Source: Ypsolopha sequella
Taxonomy: Eukaryota; Arthropoda; Insecta; Lepidoptera; Ypsolophidae
Assembly (NCBI GenBank): GCA_934047225.1
Contig: OW203998.1
Location: forward strand, 14,523,280-14,587,279
Length of the DNA stretch: 64,000 nt
Direction of reading: 5' to 3'
Positions 45,355 to 57,383 of the stretch are shown here, piece by piece. Position 1 is the stretch's first letter, and each line of letters opens with the position of its first letter. The notes under the pieces were generated by a model that saw nothing but the letters and a program-made list of their open reading frames with translations, was not told where the DNA came from and did no database searches. A program made the translations under genes and the position numbers.

Positions 45355-46015
45355 AGACATTGACATATATATCGACTCGCACATAAAGGATTCCGAACCA
45401 CCACACAATACGGGTGAACCCTAAAAACAGAAACAAGTCCACTTGCAGTTATGTAGGACCAACATAACATGATACTTACGATATATTAAACTCTATATTA
45501 GGTATATATAAGGGTCTAATTAAGTTGATAATTGATAACTTCCAATTTTTTCCTATGTGTGTGTAAGCGAAATTTCAAGTTTCTAATTCAACTGGAAGTC
45601 CCCTATATAGGTTTTCATGGTCAGCAAATTTGTGTGAAATTGATTACGTAAAGTGAAACTATTTTTCGCGTCGAATTAGAAGCCTGATTTTTTTACAGCA
45701 CCATGGAGCCGTAATATAAGATGGATATCTTTCTTTATATCCCATATATATACCTATATAGAATAAGAATAATTATGTAATTATGTTACTAGCTTTAAGT
45801 TACTTTGCTGTGCCCGACAGGGTCCGTAATTGATACTATAAATGTTATTTAAGACCTTTCGAACATTATGGTGCAAATAAATTTGAATTGAATTGAATTG
45901 ACTTCTCTAAGAGGTATCATTATCAGTTTCAACTTGATATCTGATACGGGGCCCGAACAGACAGACGGACAACAAAGTGATCCTATAAGGGTTCCTTTTT
46001 TTACAGTACGGTACA
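45355..46015 (+). repeat. cggcc-family repeat interrupted by a LINE tail
   Basis: The left part 'cgactcgcacataaaggatt' and 'accacacaatacgggtgaac' is the 5' end of the family. The right part 'cagacagacggacaacaaag' and 'cctataagggttcc' is its 3' end. Between them 45780-45902 ends in 'tttgaattgaattgaattga', a plus-strand LINE-type tail, so a very short LINE insert probably sits inside. Confidence 0.6.
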
Positions 46016-48234
46016 GTAAAGAGTACCTAAGTACAGTTTGGACTAGTGAACTGTATTTCTATTTGAAGTTGGCTAAGTAGGCCGGATCTAGTAATTTCAT
46101 TACTCCCAAAATTAGTAATTTTCTGTAGTAGCAAACTTTTTAAAATACGGAAAATAAACCTTACAATTGTCATTTACCTAACCTAACTGACCATATCATC
46201 CGGCAATGTGTTAACGTCAAATCTATAGGACTAAATCACAGAACTTATTTTATGGACTAAATCGACAACCAATTTGATTCGGGTTATAATGACAGTAAGT
46301 GTTGGTTATACTGTGTTATAAACTATATACGTAAATTTTTTTTTGTATGTTTATGTTACATTATTAACAAATTGTATAGAGAACAGAACAAAGCGCAGGC
46401 CATAAAAAGTTAATCCATATCCCATAATTTGTGGTTGCGCGATTTTTGCACAGCGTAGAATCACGAAATTGATTTTGACATCAGTTGGAATATTTTACAA
46501 TAATGTTGTTTAGCTATTTCTCACAATTTTGACGGTTTCGTCCAAAAACAGGATATGTACAGCTTGACAAAAAAGAGTTTGACAGTTGGAACCACAGATA
46601 ATATAATATGGAACTAAATATTTTGGTCGTAGTATACTGTTTTAGTCGTAGTGTAGTCTGACCACATGTGCGCCCTAATTTTTTCGAAACTCTTATTTGC
46701 AAAGCTGTACGCCCAGATACTGTGGCATGGAGTTTGAGAATAAATTTGGGATTTCGCAAAAATAAGGGAAACCTTCAATTGATATGAAACAAATTTTGTA
46801 TTTTCAAATAGACTACTTATGTTAAAATTATCATTACAGAACGATTTTACACTCACTTATTGTTATTTTTGGCTAATGCTGTTTCACCAATTGAGTGTAA
46901 AACTGTTCTTGAATTATAATAATTGCTCACGCGAGTTTTAATAATTAAGACTACATTTACATTGATGGAACGAGTTCATTTCGAGAACGAAGCACAACAT
47001 GCACTTTACAAGAATTATTTATCATTAAAATGAATTCAATCTATCTTTCAAAAGTTCGATCATCCGAACACATGTGGCCTCGATGCATAAAAAACATCGT
47101 CCACATGCACTTTTTCTATTTCATATTTCATTAATCAATTACTTGTCGATTAACCTCCTGAAGCCCTAGGCGTGAACGTATCACGCAGACCCGGGAGGTA
47201 AATCAGCAACCAGCTCGCCCCGATCTCCGATATCATGGTGTAAGTTCACGAGGGCAGGTCTAGGTTATCTGGTAAGTAGCACATGGTGCAGATAAGCAAG
47301 GAGTGAGAGGGGAGGGTTGGGGGAGAATTCGTGGGAACGTTGTCTGAACACATGTGGAGACCAGACTTTATCTTACACCATGCATATTACTTGTACGATA
47401 ATAATAACGTTTAGTTAACGCAATCTACAACGTTGTGATGACCGGGTGTCTGCCTGTCACTCGTGATATATATATTTATACTCAGTGTAAGTATTGCTTA
47501 AGTGGCTATATTTGATTCTATTATCGTCTTGTCACTTAGGCTTTATTAGCTTATTCCGACAACAAGGGGTTCAATGTGTTAGAGTCTCAGAGGGTTTGGT
47601 CCTGTCAGATATATGGCACCGAATCGACACTAATATCTAGTTTAGTAAGTAAACACAGAGTCTTCCGTTTTTTTCTTAGACTGTTTTTTATAAATTGATC
47701 ATCTTGTTAGTTCCTAGTGTAAAATGATGTATATTTATTGTTTAGCATAGTAAAATCCGTTATTGGCACTATTAGCTGATGTAATATTTAGTTATTTACT
47801 GTATTTGCTGTGGATTTTTGTTAATATAAAAAAATATAAAAATATGAAAGTAAATAAATAAATACGTTGTAAGATAAACTCTAAGGTTAGAGTATTAGTT
47901 TCAGTTAAGGGTCGATAATTCCGATTTGTAATAAAATATATTTTTTAAAACTACTCTCAGTTAAAATAATGTATGTACATAATTAATGCGGAAACTGTTA
48001 TTTTTGTTATTATGGTAGCTTCAAAATAATTGGATTTTTCTATTATTTTATCGTGAAATTAGGATCGTTTTTGGAATTTATAGCTAAACTCGCGATTATG
48101 GAAAATGTAATTATATTGAAGCTACTATTTATAATAAATAATGTTATAAAAACGTTATTTTGAATTTTGTAACATTATTGACGAAACCTCTACCGCTTAC
48201 CAGAACTTATGATTCGTGCTACCATTTTACACGT
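46016..48234. other. AT-rich sequence, no gene seen
   Basis: A small hairpin at about 46838-46912 ('gaacgattttacactcactt' against 'ttgagtgtaaaactgttc'). 'gtagcttcaaaataattgg' near 48012 is the inverse of the opening motif of the 31.6-kb tandem array. No coding signal. Confidence 0.5.
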
Positions 48235-48480
48235 AGATAGATAGATACATAGATATATATAATCTTTATTTACTCAGCACTATCAACAAATTAATTCAAA
48301 CACATTTTAGATATAAAACAAAATGAAGTTTCAAACACATTTTAGATACAAAACAAAATGAATTGCTGGGTAAAAAGGCCCTGACTCAGCATGTGTTGCA
48401 GCCAGTAAGTAGACTACAACGCTGTTATTATGCCAGAACCATTGTTTTGTCACGCATACTTCCGTCATTTTAATGCATAC
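48235..48480 (-). mobile_element. LINE 3' untranslated end (minus)
   Basis: Starts with a (GATA)n-type tail and 'tctttatttactcagcac'. 'aaaaaggccctgactcagca' is shared with 51715 ('aaaaaggtctctgactcagc'). No coding sequence left. Confidence 0.6.
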
Positions 48481-48649
48481 TTACATAGATACAAATAGTT
48501 ACGGTATAATACATACTACTATTTTAATTATATAACATTAGTAATCAACAATAATGGTGTACAATAAACATACATAGATAATGAGCGAGTAAGTGAGTAA
48601 TCAATATGTGGCCATACATACAAGTTATAAAATAGGCAGATGAAGAACT

Positions 48650-48735
48650 ATCTACATTAGATACATAAAGTGTACTTTTTGTGTTTTTTATGTAAGAGGC
48701 TTTGAATAAAGTTTTTATCTATCTATCTATCTATC
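48650..48735. repeat. Converging LINE tails at a (TCTA)n/(AAAT)n tract
   Basis: 'ttgaataaagtttttatcta' followed by (TCTA)n is a plus-strand poly-tetranucleotide tail. It abuts the (TTTA)n tail of the minus-strand LINE at 48727. Confidence 0.6.
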
Positions 48736-49690
48736 TACATAGATAAATAAATAAATAAGGTTTATGAGTTCGTGTTGGTTTGGTTGCTCAGAAGATATTT
48801 GAAGTATGATTTTTTTGAAGTTATTTTTAGGTTTTAATTCCCTCAAAGGTGGTGGTATATCATTCCAACACTTTGTGGCTTGGTGTTTAAAGCTACCCCT
48901 GAACGCGGCGGTCTTGTGACACTGCATTGACATTACAGGTGTACATTTCCGGACTTTATACTTTTGCCTGTCCCTGCGCCATCCAAATTTATCATGTAGA
49001 TAGCTTGGTTCCCCTGTCTCGATCACTCCGAACAATAAACTGGCAAAATGAAGCTTTTGACGAGCCTCCATATTTAAAATGCCAGCACTGTTCAGATATG
49101 GTGTCACATGTCCACGTGAAGGTATATGAAAACAGTAGCGACTGCAGGCATTCTGTACCCGTTGTAATAGTCTGTGCGTTTTCTTGTACAAACATGGCCC
49201 ATACACCACCAGACAGTAGTTAAGTTTCGAAAGTATCAAGGACTCGCACAGTTTTATCCTCATCTCAGTGCTTAAGTACTGTCGTATGTTGTACAAAACC
49301 TTAAGTCTGTAGAAGCAGTTTCGCACTAGTTCCAACACGTGGCCCTCAAAATGCATTTCACTATCCAGAATCATACCCAGGTTGCGCGATTCATTTACTC
49401 TATCAATGATTTGAGTTTTGATCTTCACCTGAGGATTTAAACCAGCTATGTATTGTGTTTGTTTATTTGATCCAAGTATCATGTATTTGTTTTTTGCAGG
49501 ATTAAGCGCAAGGGAATTTGCTGAGGACCAATTGGCAATTCTTTCTAGATCGTTGTTAATTGTTTCTATGTCGCTATCAAAAGTGGTTTTATTGATGGGG
49601 AGGTATATTTGTACATCATCCGCATATATATGGTAGTCACAATTCTGAATGGATCCAACAATGACACGTGTCTTATTCGCATGGGTAATT
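48727..49690 (-). pseudogene. 5'-truncated LINE reverse transcriptase, YADD to C-terminus
   Basis: The minus frame runs from about 49690. It begins within the palm at CDYHIYADDVQIYLPINKTT (catalytic YADD intact) and continues NDLERIANWSSANSLALNPA, NESRNLGMILDSEMHFEGHV, SLILSKLNYCLVVYGPCLYK and ATKCWNDIPPPLREL to the stop at 48727. The frame is open for about 320 codons with no internal lesion. The fingers, endonuclease and 5' region are missing, so it cannot be functional. The ATG at 49482 is internal to the palm and not a start. I place it in the CR1/L2-like group from the 'LNYCLVVYG' and 'CWNDIP' blocks. Confidence 0.85.
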
Positions 49691-49811
49691 AGTTTAGGGT
49701 TTCGTAATATTTATAAAAATTAAAAATAAAGCGGTTTCAAAAACATCCTACTTCTCTTAGTAGTTCCATACCATGCAAATATATTCATACTAACTTTCCA
49801 ACTTATGTATA

Positions 49812-50253
49812 CAGGGTGACTGGAAATTGCTCTTATTCCTCTCGTGGGAAGAAACTACGATTAATTTGGAGTGATTTGACCCCTATCACTTGGGGGTCGC
49901 AGATCCGTAATTTTCAAGATAATCGACATTCTTTGCTTTATTTATAAAATTGCGAAATTTGGCAAATAAAAAACGCCAAAAAAAATCTTATTGTTTTTTG
50001 GCCTGAAATTTGGCATGAACTGATAGCTTACTGATTGATCAATCTCCTTAAGGCTAAAAATCACTCAAATAATTGCAAAATCTTATGCTGCATGTCTAAA
50101 ATCACGATAACAAAGAATTAAAATTGAACTTAAAAAATAAAAAATTTCTCGAAAATGGCGGATTTGCGACCCCCAAGTGATAGGGGTAAAATCACTCTAA
50201 ATTAATCATAGTTTACTTCCACGAGAGGAATAAGAGCAATTTCCAGTCACCCG
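49812..50253. mobile_element. TA-flanked mariner-type MITE with about 100-bp TIRs
   Basis: Ends 'cagggtgactggaaattgct' and 'agcaatttccagtcacccg', inverted arms of about 100 bp including 'acccctatcacttgggggtc', and TA at 49810-49811 and 50254-50255. The tip cagggtg is shared with the DD41D element at 24947, so a related transposase may mobilise it. No coding sequence. Confidence 0.9.
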
Positions 50254-50511
50254 TATATGTTTTTCCGTTAGATTTTTCTCAAAACAATTTTGCCTGGTAT
50301 ATTTTTCAATATGCTTTTTTATGGTTTATGTTTTTTTTTTTCATATTTCTTAACTAAGAATAATAATCAAAATCAATCCTACAAACGGAGGGAGACGCTT
50401 TTTTGAAAAAATTTGGACATTTATGATGCTTATGCGGTGCCTCAAATTAAAAAGCGTTCACAACATACAAGAAATAGATATCAATAGATATAATCCGTGC
50501 CCCTATTATAA

Positions 50512-50690
50512 ATGCGAAAGTGCGTTTGTTGGTTTGTCCTTCTTTCACGCAGCAACGAAGCAACGGATCGACGCGACGTGATTAGAGATAGAGATAGTTT
50601 ATGGGCCGGAGAGTGACATAGGATAGGCTACTTTTTATCCCGGGAAAATGCAAACGAAATCAGCACGGGCGAAGCCGCGGGCATAGCTAG
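50512..50690 (+). mobile_element. Short nonautonomous Helitron
   Basis: Starts 'ctattataaatgcgaaagtg', includes 'taggctactttttatcccgg', and ends 'cacgggcgaagccgcgggca' then 'tagctag'. It is about 180 bp and complete in structure. It is a shorter relative of the element at 14528. Confidence 0.9.
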
Positions 50691-51260
50691 TAATAACTTA
50701 TAGCCTATAAGTCTAACCCTTATACAAGTTTATTAAGGTTGAACGTTCGACGCGTGGCCTGTTGTCTCACTTGATGAGTAACTTGTCCGATTTCTAAACG
50801 ACGACGACGGCAAGGGTTGGCACTTAGCAGGCAGATTCAAATATCTGCAATAATCTGCATAAATGAAACGCAGAATAAAAGTAACTCTGAATGAGAAAAT
50901 CTGTGAACTGGGAATCATCGGATGAAACTCCACATCCAGATTTATTTTTATGTGTATTAAGGTTCATATCGAGGGCTTTAAGCTGAAAGGGCGTATCTAC
51001 AAAAATATGAAGTATCGACTATAAGCTATTTATAAATATTTTTTTTTATCAAAAAAAAAACGCCTTTTCACGTCGTAGATTTAGGCATAATACGAGTAGT
51101 ACATAACCAGTGGAGCAACCGTTACTTTTTGAGTATATCATAGAACTAATAAATATAGAGATTCGCCCAAAAATGTCGGAATTTTCGGAATTCAGAAAAT
51201 CTGTAGATACGCCTTTTCAGTTTGATGCACTCGATATCATGTTTCGATAATAAAGCACTA
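50691..51260. other. No gene seen
   Basis: AT-rich sequence without recognised repeats. Confidence 0.5.
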
Positions 51261-51400
51261 ACGGTCTTACCACAAAACGGTGTTTAACTTTAGACAGTGT
51301 TTAAATCTGTTGCTGTCACTCTTTTACAATATGAAAGAAATGGCGACAACAACAGGTTTAAAGAATGTCTAAAGTTAAACACCGTTTTATAGTAACACCG
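51261..51400. mobile_element. Short MITE
   Basis: 'cacaaaacggtgtttaactt' with 'tagaca' at the left is inverted to 'tgtctaaagttaaacaccgt' at the right. Tips 'acggtcttac' and 'agtaacaccg' are less similar. No coding sequence. Confidence 0.75.
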
Positions 51401-51604
51401 CAAGTGTCCAAATATTTTAGTTTATTTCTAACCAAGATTTGCATTGAGTGGCTATATTGTGGTTTTATTCGGCCACGACGATTTTCAAAAAAAAGGTATA
51501 AGTAAATAATGGCACACGCTGGCCATAAATAAGTGAAAATTCTCCGAAACGAAAAAGTTTACGTGACTCGGACACAGCCTCGCTTGCTTACTTACTTTTT
51601 TATA

Positions 51605-51790
51605 AATAAGAAAGAAAGAAAGAAAAGGCGTTTATTTTGAGAGCTACACCAAACCAAATACTCTAAACAATAAACTATTATACAGCCTGAGGTAGTTTAT
51701 AAGATGCAGCCAACAAAAAGGTCTCTGACTCAGCAAAATGCCACAGCAGAACTGTGACGCTGATCTTCCGTCAGGGGCCGCGAGTAGTGA
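51605..51790 (-). mobile_element. LINE 3' untranslated end (minus)
   Basis: (GAAA)n tail, then 'ggcgtttattttgagagcta' and 'ggtctctgactcagcaaaat'. Related to 48235-48480 but with a different tail repeat. Confidence 0.6.
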
Positions 51791-54360
51791 CACATGCGAT
51801 GTAAAAAAAATTTATGATGAAACTAAAATTGTCTCTGTGTAAATAAGCAAAAATATACAAACATCATAATACAGTTACGCATATTGAACCGATTTACCAA
51901 TTTTCAAATCAAATGTCATGTTTTTAGGGACTACATTAACCGATCGATGTGGCAACCCTAGACTATAGTTACAATCCTAATGTATCTGACGACAATAATG
52001 ACGAGGGATTACAAAAGAAAACGTAATCATCGTCGGCGTTAGGCAATACTGTCCTCGTTTTGCGTACATAAATGCTATGGTTATGTTATGTAACTAATGG
52101 GTAGTTTTCCTCGAAATCCGCTGATGTGACATGACAGACAGCTCTAGGAAATCTTATGGACACACTAGGTAGGTACTTCGTTGGCAAGGCACTCAGGGCT
52201 TGATTCCGGATTTTCAATTTCGTTACAACTGTTGGTTGCGTCAAAAACCTGAATCCTTTATAGCGAAGCTAGATTTAGATTTTTAAATTTTTATTTATTA
52301 GGAACACCAACATCTAGTACAGATGTAAATACATTGTAAAATTAAATATAAATTTTTAGTTATATACCTAGACAATTAAAGGTGAACACAAACTAAATAA
52401 AACGAAAGGCATTGTACAAGATGCATCTAAGAAGTTGGGAAAATCACTGAAAATTTGCGATGACGTCACATTCAGAATGTGTAAATTATGTCTTTGTGAC
52501 AAAGTTTACGCTAAAGGAACATTGTGATTTTTGATCGGAGTAACTTGACAAAATTTTAATGTTTTAGTTACGAATTTCGATTGATACCGATAAATGTCGT
52601 TTTGAGAATAGTCCCAGGGTCGTTCGTCAATGTCTGAAAGTCAGGTTCAAGGTAGAGTATTTTTAATAATCAGCCGAAACTGGTCTGGCATTCGTCCAGA
52701 ATTCATTTTCACCTCAGCGCATCTCCAGAGACATCTCGAAAGCAAGGTGAGACTAGGTATCATAAATCACAGAAATGGTTTTCGTAAATATTTAATACTT
52801 CAGTTGTTCTATTTAATTAATCAAGAGCTTTTGCGAGACTCCGTTGCGTTTGCGATATTAATATTTCTTCAGGTAGGTACGCTGTTTTCCGAGAAAGAGT
52901 ATTGGGAAATTTTTCTTTGTTGTGAAATTTCATGACGTTGTTTACATTTTGCGTCTTGAAACCGTAGTGAGTAATACATTTTTATTTATAAATTTGTAGA
53001 CTAGTCTGAAGAAAAAGCGGATTTTATAATTTTTCCAGTTGACTAGTGAAAAAACGACTTAAAATGAGTATCGATCAAAAATAAAAAATAAAATCAAAAA
53101 GTTTATTCAATTTTAACATTAGTTTTAAACTTACAACTTTTGCTTGGAGTCACCTTTTAAACAAAATATTGCCTGTGCCAGGTGACTCCACTCCTTCTTA
53201 GCTTCACTTCAGACACTGTTAAATTTTATTAACTAAGTAGTTAGAAACAAAAATATTTACTTTAACATTAGTAAGTTTACATTTAGTTACTATTTTGAAT
53301 TAGCATTAACCAATTGGGATGATGACAATATCAGTTGTGAATGAAACAATCATCTGTTTTGAAAAGTAGTTGTCAATCATGCCTATTACTTATTAAATTA
53401 AAAGCCTAATAAAAGTAGCTATTTTAAGATATAGGTTATATTTTGTTATGATTACAATTTTTGATACAATTTTATGTTTTTATGTAGATTGGTTAGTTTT
53501 ATTAAAATGATTATAATTTTAAATATATGTTATGTTAAGTTCGGTCGTTTCTAACACATGATATCGGCGTATTATTAGGTAAGTAGGTACAATGTAAGTG
53601 TTGGTAAATGGCATCACTTAATTTATTTATTTAATTTATTTTGTTTTATCATAGTATCATAGTTAATCGATGTCTATTCGATTTTAATTTCACGCTTCAA
53701 TACAAAAACATGTTACCTACTCTACTATTTTGTGATAAAGCTCTGCTCTGACCCATAAGCTCCCAAAATAAATTATCGAAAAGATAGTATTTTCTAATTT
53801 CTCTCCGGGGATACATTCGAGGTTGCTACATTTTCTCGATGAAGGCTTGACCTAAGAAGGTAGGTACAAAAAATAAAGTTATCCCAAACACAATCTAATT
53901 TCCACATCAATTTCTAAGAAACGAAGCAATAATCTATGGTTATATCCTCAGTTATATCGGTGAAATAAAATAGTCAACCCTATAAAGGTGGTCAAAGTTT
54001 TCCAAAAGTAATTTTTAGATCGCACACAGTAACTTAGGAACCCCAAACTAGACCCAAAATTAGCTCAGATGTCATCAAGAGATCGGCACATTATTGGCAA
54101 CTAGAGTTAGATAGATGTTGCCATTGGCATAGGTTCCGTACATTGAACTCGACGCGTGCGTGAGCTCATTCGTGCACGTGCGACAAACTGTAGTGCAACT
54201 GCACTTTTAACTTTTAAAGAAAAGCTATGAAATCCTGTTGAAACTCTGAAAATCATCCTGTCACGACCATGAAGTTTTGTGAGAAGATAAATAAATATAT
54301 ACATCGTCAATATTTACGCGATTCAATTTATGCTTTCGCTGAGATTTTTAAGACAGTGTT
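51791..54360. other. AT-rich sequence with probable LINE tails
   Basis: 52290-52400 ('tttttatttattaggaacac') and 53080-53220 ('atcaaaaagtttattcaatt' with 'ggagtcaccttttaaac' and 'caggtgactcc') look like minus-strand LINE 3' ends. A 101-codon frame at 52630-52935 shows no motif. No gene recognised. Confidence 0.4.
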
Positions 54361-54778
54361 CAGGGGATCTAAAAGGCCATATTGGGTGAAACATAAAATT
54401 ATTTGAAAGTAGGATGGAGTCAGAATTTTTTCACGCGTGCAAAAGAGACGGCATTAGAACGGAATCATAATATAATTCATCCAAAGCGGTCTTTTTAGAC
54501 GACCAGGGTATCTAAAAAGGCCGACTTGGGTGAATCATAAAATGATTTGAAAGCAGGATAGAGTCAGAGTTTTTTCACGGCTTAGAAAAGAATCATAATG
54601 TGATTCATGCAAAACGGCCTTCTTAGAGGACCTGGTCCCCTAAAAAGGCCGCTTTGGATGAATCATATTATGATTCCGTTCTAATGCCGTCTCTTTTGCA
54701 CGCGTGAAAAAACTCTGACTCTATCCTACTTTCAAATCATTTTATGATTCACCCAAGTCGGCCTTTTTAGATCCCCAG
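54361..54778. mobile_element. Three-unit inverted element
   Basis: Three units of about 130-145 bp (54361-54503, 54504-54632, 54633-54778), each opening with 'ctaaaaaggcc' and closing with 'ggcctttttag' or a variant. Units 1 and 2 point the same way and unit 3 is inverted, so units 1 and 3 form arms of about 140 bp and unit 2 fills the loop. Outer tips are 'caggggatct' and 'agatccccag'. Unit 2 lacks the 'cgtgcaaaagagacggc' block of the other two. No flanking duplication was found. Confidence 0.85.
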
Positions 54779-55069
54779 ATGTTTTTTCGAACCTGTGACA
54801 AAAGGGTTTAAGAGTTGGAATGAAACACGTGAATGAAGGTTCACGTACATTATTGAACTCGAAAGCAGAAAGACAATTCTCATAAAAGTTACGAGTTGTG
54901 AGTTTTGTTCTTCAACTTTGCTGTAAAAACGTTGAAAAATGAGGGGAAAAGATTAAAACTCTTATACTGGCTGTCGCTGCTACCCCGCTGCGCCGCTGTC
55001 CACTACCTCCGAGGACGCAGCCTTAGATCGATAAAAGTAATGTGGGTTTCCTAATCTTCTAACATAGAG

Positions 55070-55165
55070 GAAAATATATGCTGGACATAGGCCTCCCCAA
55101 TACTACGCCACTCTTGGCGGTCCTCAGTCATCCTTCCATCCTCAGTCATCACCCGCAACGTTCTT
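55070..55165 (-). pseudogene. RTE/BovB-like C-terminal tip
   Basis: The minus strand reads MTEDRQEWRSIGEAYVQHIF in frame. 'DRxxWRxxGEAYVQ' is the extreme C-terminus of RTE-clade LINE proteins. The preceding sequence is degenerate. Confidence 0.7.
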
Positions 55166-55229
55166 CAGATCATCAAATAGGTCATCAATATTGAATTGAG
55201 GCCAAAACTGAATTTTTTTGAATTTTTCT

Positions 55230-55406
55230 CTGGCTATCTGTCTGTCTGTACGTATGTAAGTCCCACTAAACGGTTTTGGATGCGGTTTTCTTTATTATCA
55301 TCGCAGTGACCCTGGTCAACATAAGGGGCGTTGATAAAACGACCGCCGAGCCGAAAACTTGGCAAAGATTGCATAAACGCGGGCGGAGCCGCAAGCAAAA
55401 GGCTAG
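55230..55406 (+). mobile_element. Helitron-like element, 3' part
   Basis: 'ctgtctgtctgtacgtatg', 'ttggatgcggttttctttat' and then the 3' 'aacgcgggcggagccgcaag' with CTAG at 55403-55406. Same order as 21118-21280 on the minus strand. The 5' boundary is uncertain. Confidence 0.65.
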
Positions 55407-56027
55407 TCTTCACATTAACTGCTGTAAACAGATAACTGCCAATATTGTGTTGCCGTAAAAATGAACGGTACGTTGCCCCTTGTCCTTCAAAACATCGACA
55501 CTGATTCAGCATGAAGTTTTACAGTTTTATAAACACCGTGTGCACCGCCGACCTGCCGACCAAATGTTGATCCATTGGCACGCTGAAAAGTCAACACAAC
55601 AAAACACAAATGAACCAGGGAACCAAGATTCGCTCAGTGAATGAGTGACGCGCGCTGGTGAGTGCATCGCCCGCTCATGACCCTGGCTGCCTGGACCATT
55701 GCCACAGGCGGCCACTGCTGGGCAGCCGGCCAACACCAGGCCCTTCCTTGTTCTAACATAAATAGGACCCTTTCACAGCTGTATAGGAACAGGCGATATT
55801 TGTGTGGCGAACGGCTATTTTAAATTGGCGAATTTGGCGAAACCACAGATAATAATAAATATTTTATTATAATACTTTAGAGCAATACAGTCAACTAGTC
55901 AACAGATATTTAGCAGGACGATCTGCCTTGCCTGCTTGCCAACTGTAAGCAGTTAGGGTTTACATTTTGGCTACTTAGAAGTAGACTACCTTAACTAGAA
56001 CTAGCGTACTATTTAGCTGACTACTTT
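55407..56027. other. No gene seen, GC-richer patch
   Basis: 55540-55745 is GC-richer ('cactgctgggcagccggcca') with broken frames. It may be a retroelement fragment, but no motif was recognised. Confidence 0.4.
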
Positions 56028-56300
56028 ACCACGTGCGTTATCTACTCTACTCTCCCAGCACTATCTTTAGTACTATTTTGCAACTTTTACATTAAGCTAG
56101 TAAAGTTTTTATACCTGGTACTCTAGCAGTTACTCTATCCATGTAAAGTTTCCATTTTGACAAGTAAGTAGAGTAAGTAGCGTACCAACCATATGCGTTA
56201 TCCACTCTACTCTCCTAGCTACTATCTTCAGTACTATTTTGTGACTGTTTACATTATAATGTTTTTACCCTGGTACTCTACCACTTACTGTACTCGTAGA
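56028..56300. repeat. Diverged tandem duplication, 160-bp period
   Basis: 'gcgttatctactctactctc' (56036) recurs as 'gcgttatccactctactctc' (56196), with 'agtactattttg' and 'ctggtactcta' following in both. Two units, moderately diverged. Confidence 0.8.
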
Positions 56301-56398
56301 CTGTACTGTAAATTGTCCTTTAATAATAGGTAAAAGTTGAGTAGATCACATTGTAATCACAAATCATCCTGTCTGTCTGTACCTATATACTTTATTAA

Positions 56399-56759
56399 GG
56401 TGGATGGTCCAAAGCAATTTTTATACAAACTTGTGGGATCAATAACGACGACAGATCTATTATAATTTCATTCTGTTACTTTTTTCTACACAATCAATTA
56501 ATTTTGTACTCGCGAATAATAATTTTTCATACAAAACAAATGTTTTTACTATCTAATTTTGTTATTTAAAACTTTCATATGTACATTGAATTACGAAAGT
56601 TTTAAATAGCAAGATTAGATTTTTGTTTGTAAAAAAATGTATTATTCGCAGGTGCAAAATTTATGGAACTTGTAGGAAAAAGAAAGAAAAGGAAATTATA
56701 ATACTGCTGTCATCGTTATTTGCTCTCACAAGTTTGTATGAAAATTGCCTTGGACCACC
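56399..56759. mobile_element. TTAA-flanked palindromic MITE
   Basis: 'ggtggatggtccaaagcaat' at the left against 'attgccttggaccacc' at the right, with further pairing such as 'atacaaacttgtg' and 'cacaagtttgtat' along most of the length. TTAA flanks both ends (56395-56398, 56760-56763). No coding sequence. Confidence 0.85.
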
Positions 56760-56763
56760 TTAA

Positions 56764-57383
56764 ACTTTTGTGTTTATAACTTTGCGGTTGTATGAATCTC
56801 AACAAGCATTTGCAGCTAAAAGTAGGTCTCATACAAAACTCGTGACAAATCAATAAATACGGGTTCTTTCAGTCAATGTTCACATTACAAATACGCTTCA
56901 TTCGATGCCACAGGTAAAACTTCATTGCAATGAGAATAAAAGCGCAAAATGTGTCAGCGGAACTTTCCCTGATAGTACATGCCATTTAGCTTAATCGTTC
57001 ATAGCCGCTGTCAATATAGTAATAATTACACAGACGGATAAACAGACAGTCACCAAGGCTCAGCTACAAAACACAAAGAAATAACCTTCTAAAAAGGTCT
57101 ACATCTACAATCTACAAGTATAGATTTTACAGAATCCTAAAACGGAAATTAAATACTAATATGCACAACGTCCATCATGAAAAGCTAGCGCTAGAAATAG
57201 CAATCGAAGGCAACACGAACACTCATTTCCTGAGTAGGAAGCAATGTAGCGGTGGCGGTCGGAAACTTGCGCTGAACTTACAGCGCAAGGTTCTAGAAAA
57301 GCGAGCTTTCAGTTTGTTGCAAACCTCGTCTCTTTAAACTATTTTTCTAAATTTAGACGAAACCAAAGAAAAAAATTGGGATG
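56764..57383. other. No gene seen
   Basis: A perfect hairpin at 57266-57289 (listed) is the only structure noted. Confidence 0.5.
57266..57289. repeat. Perfect 9-bp stem hairpin
   Basis: 'cttgcgctg' and 'cagcgcaag' enclose the loop 'aactta'. No run of T follows it. Function unknown. Confidence 0.75.

Noticed and set aside
48712..48735. A regulatory (TCTA)n element
   Set aside because: Explained by two LINE 3' tails meeting.
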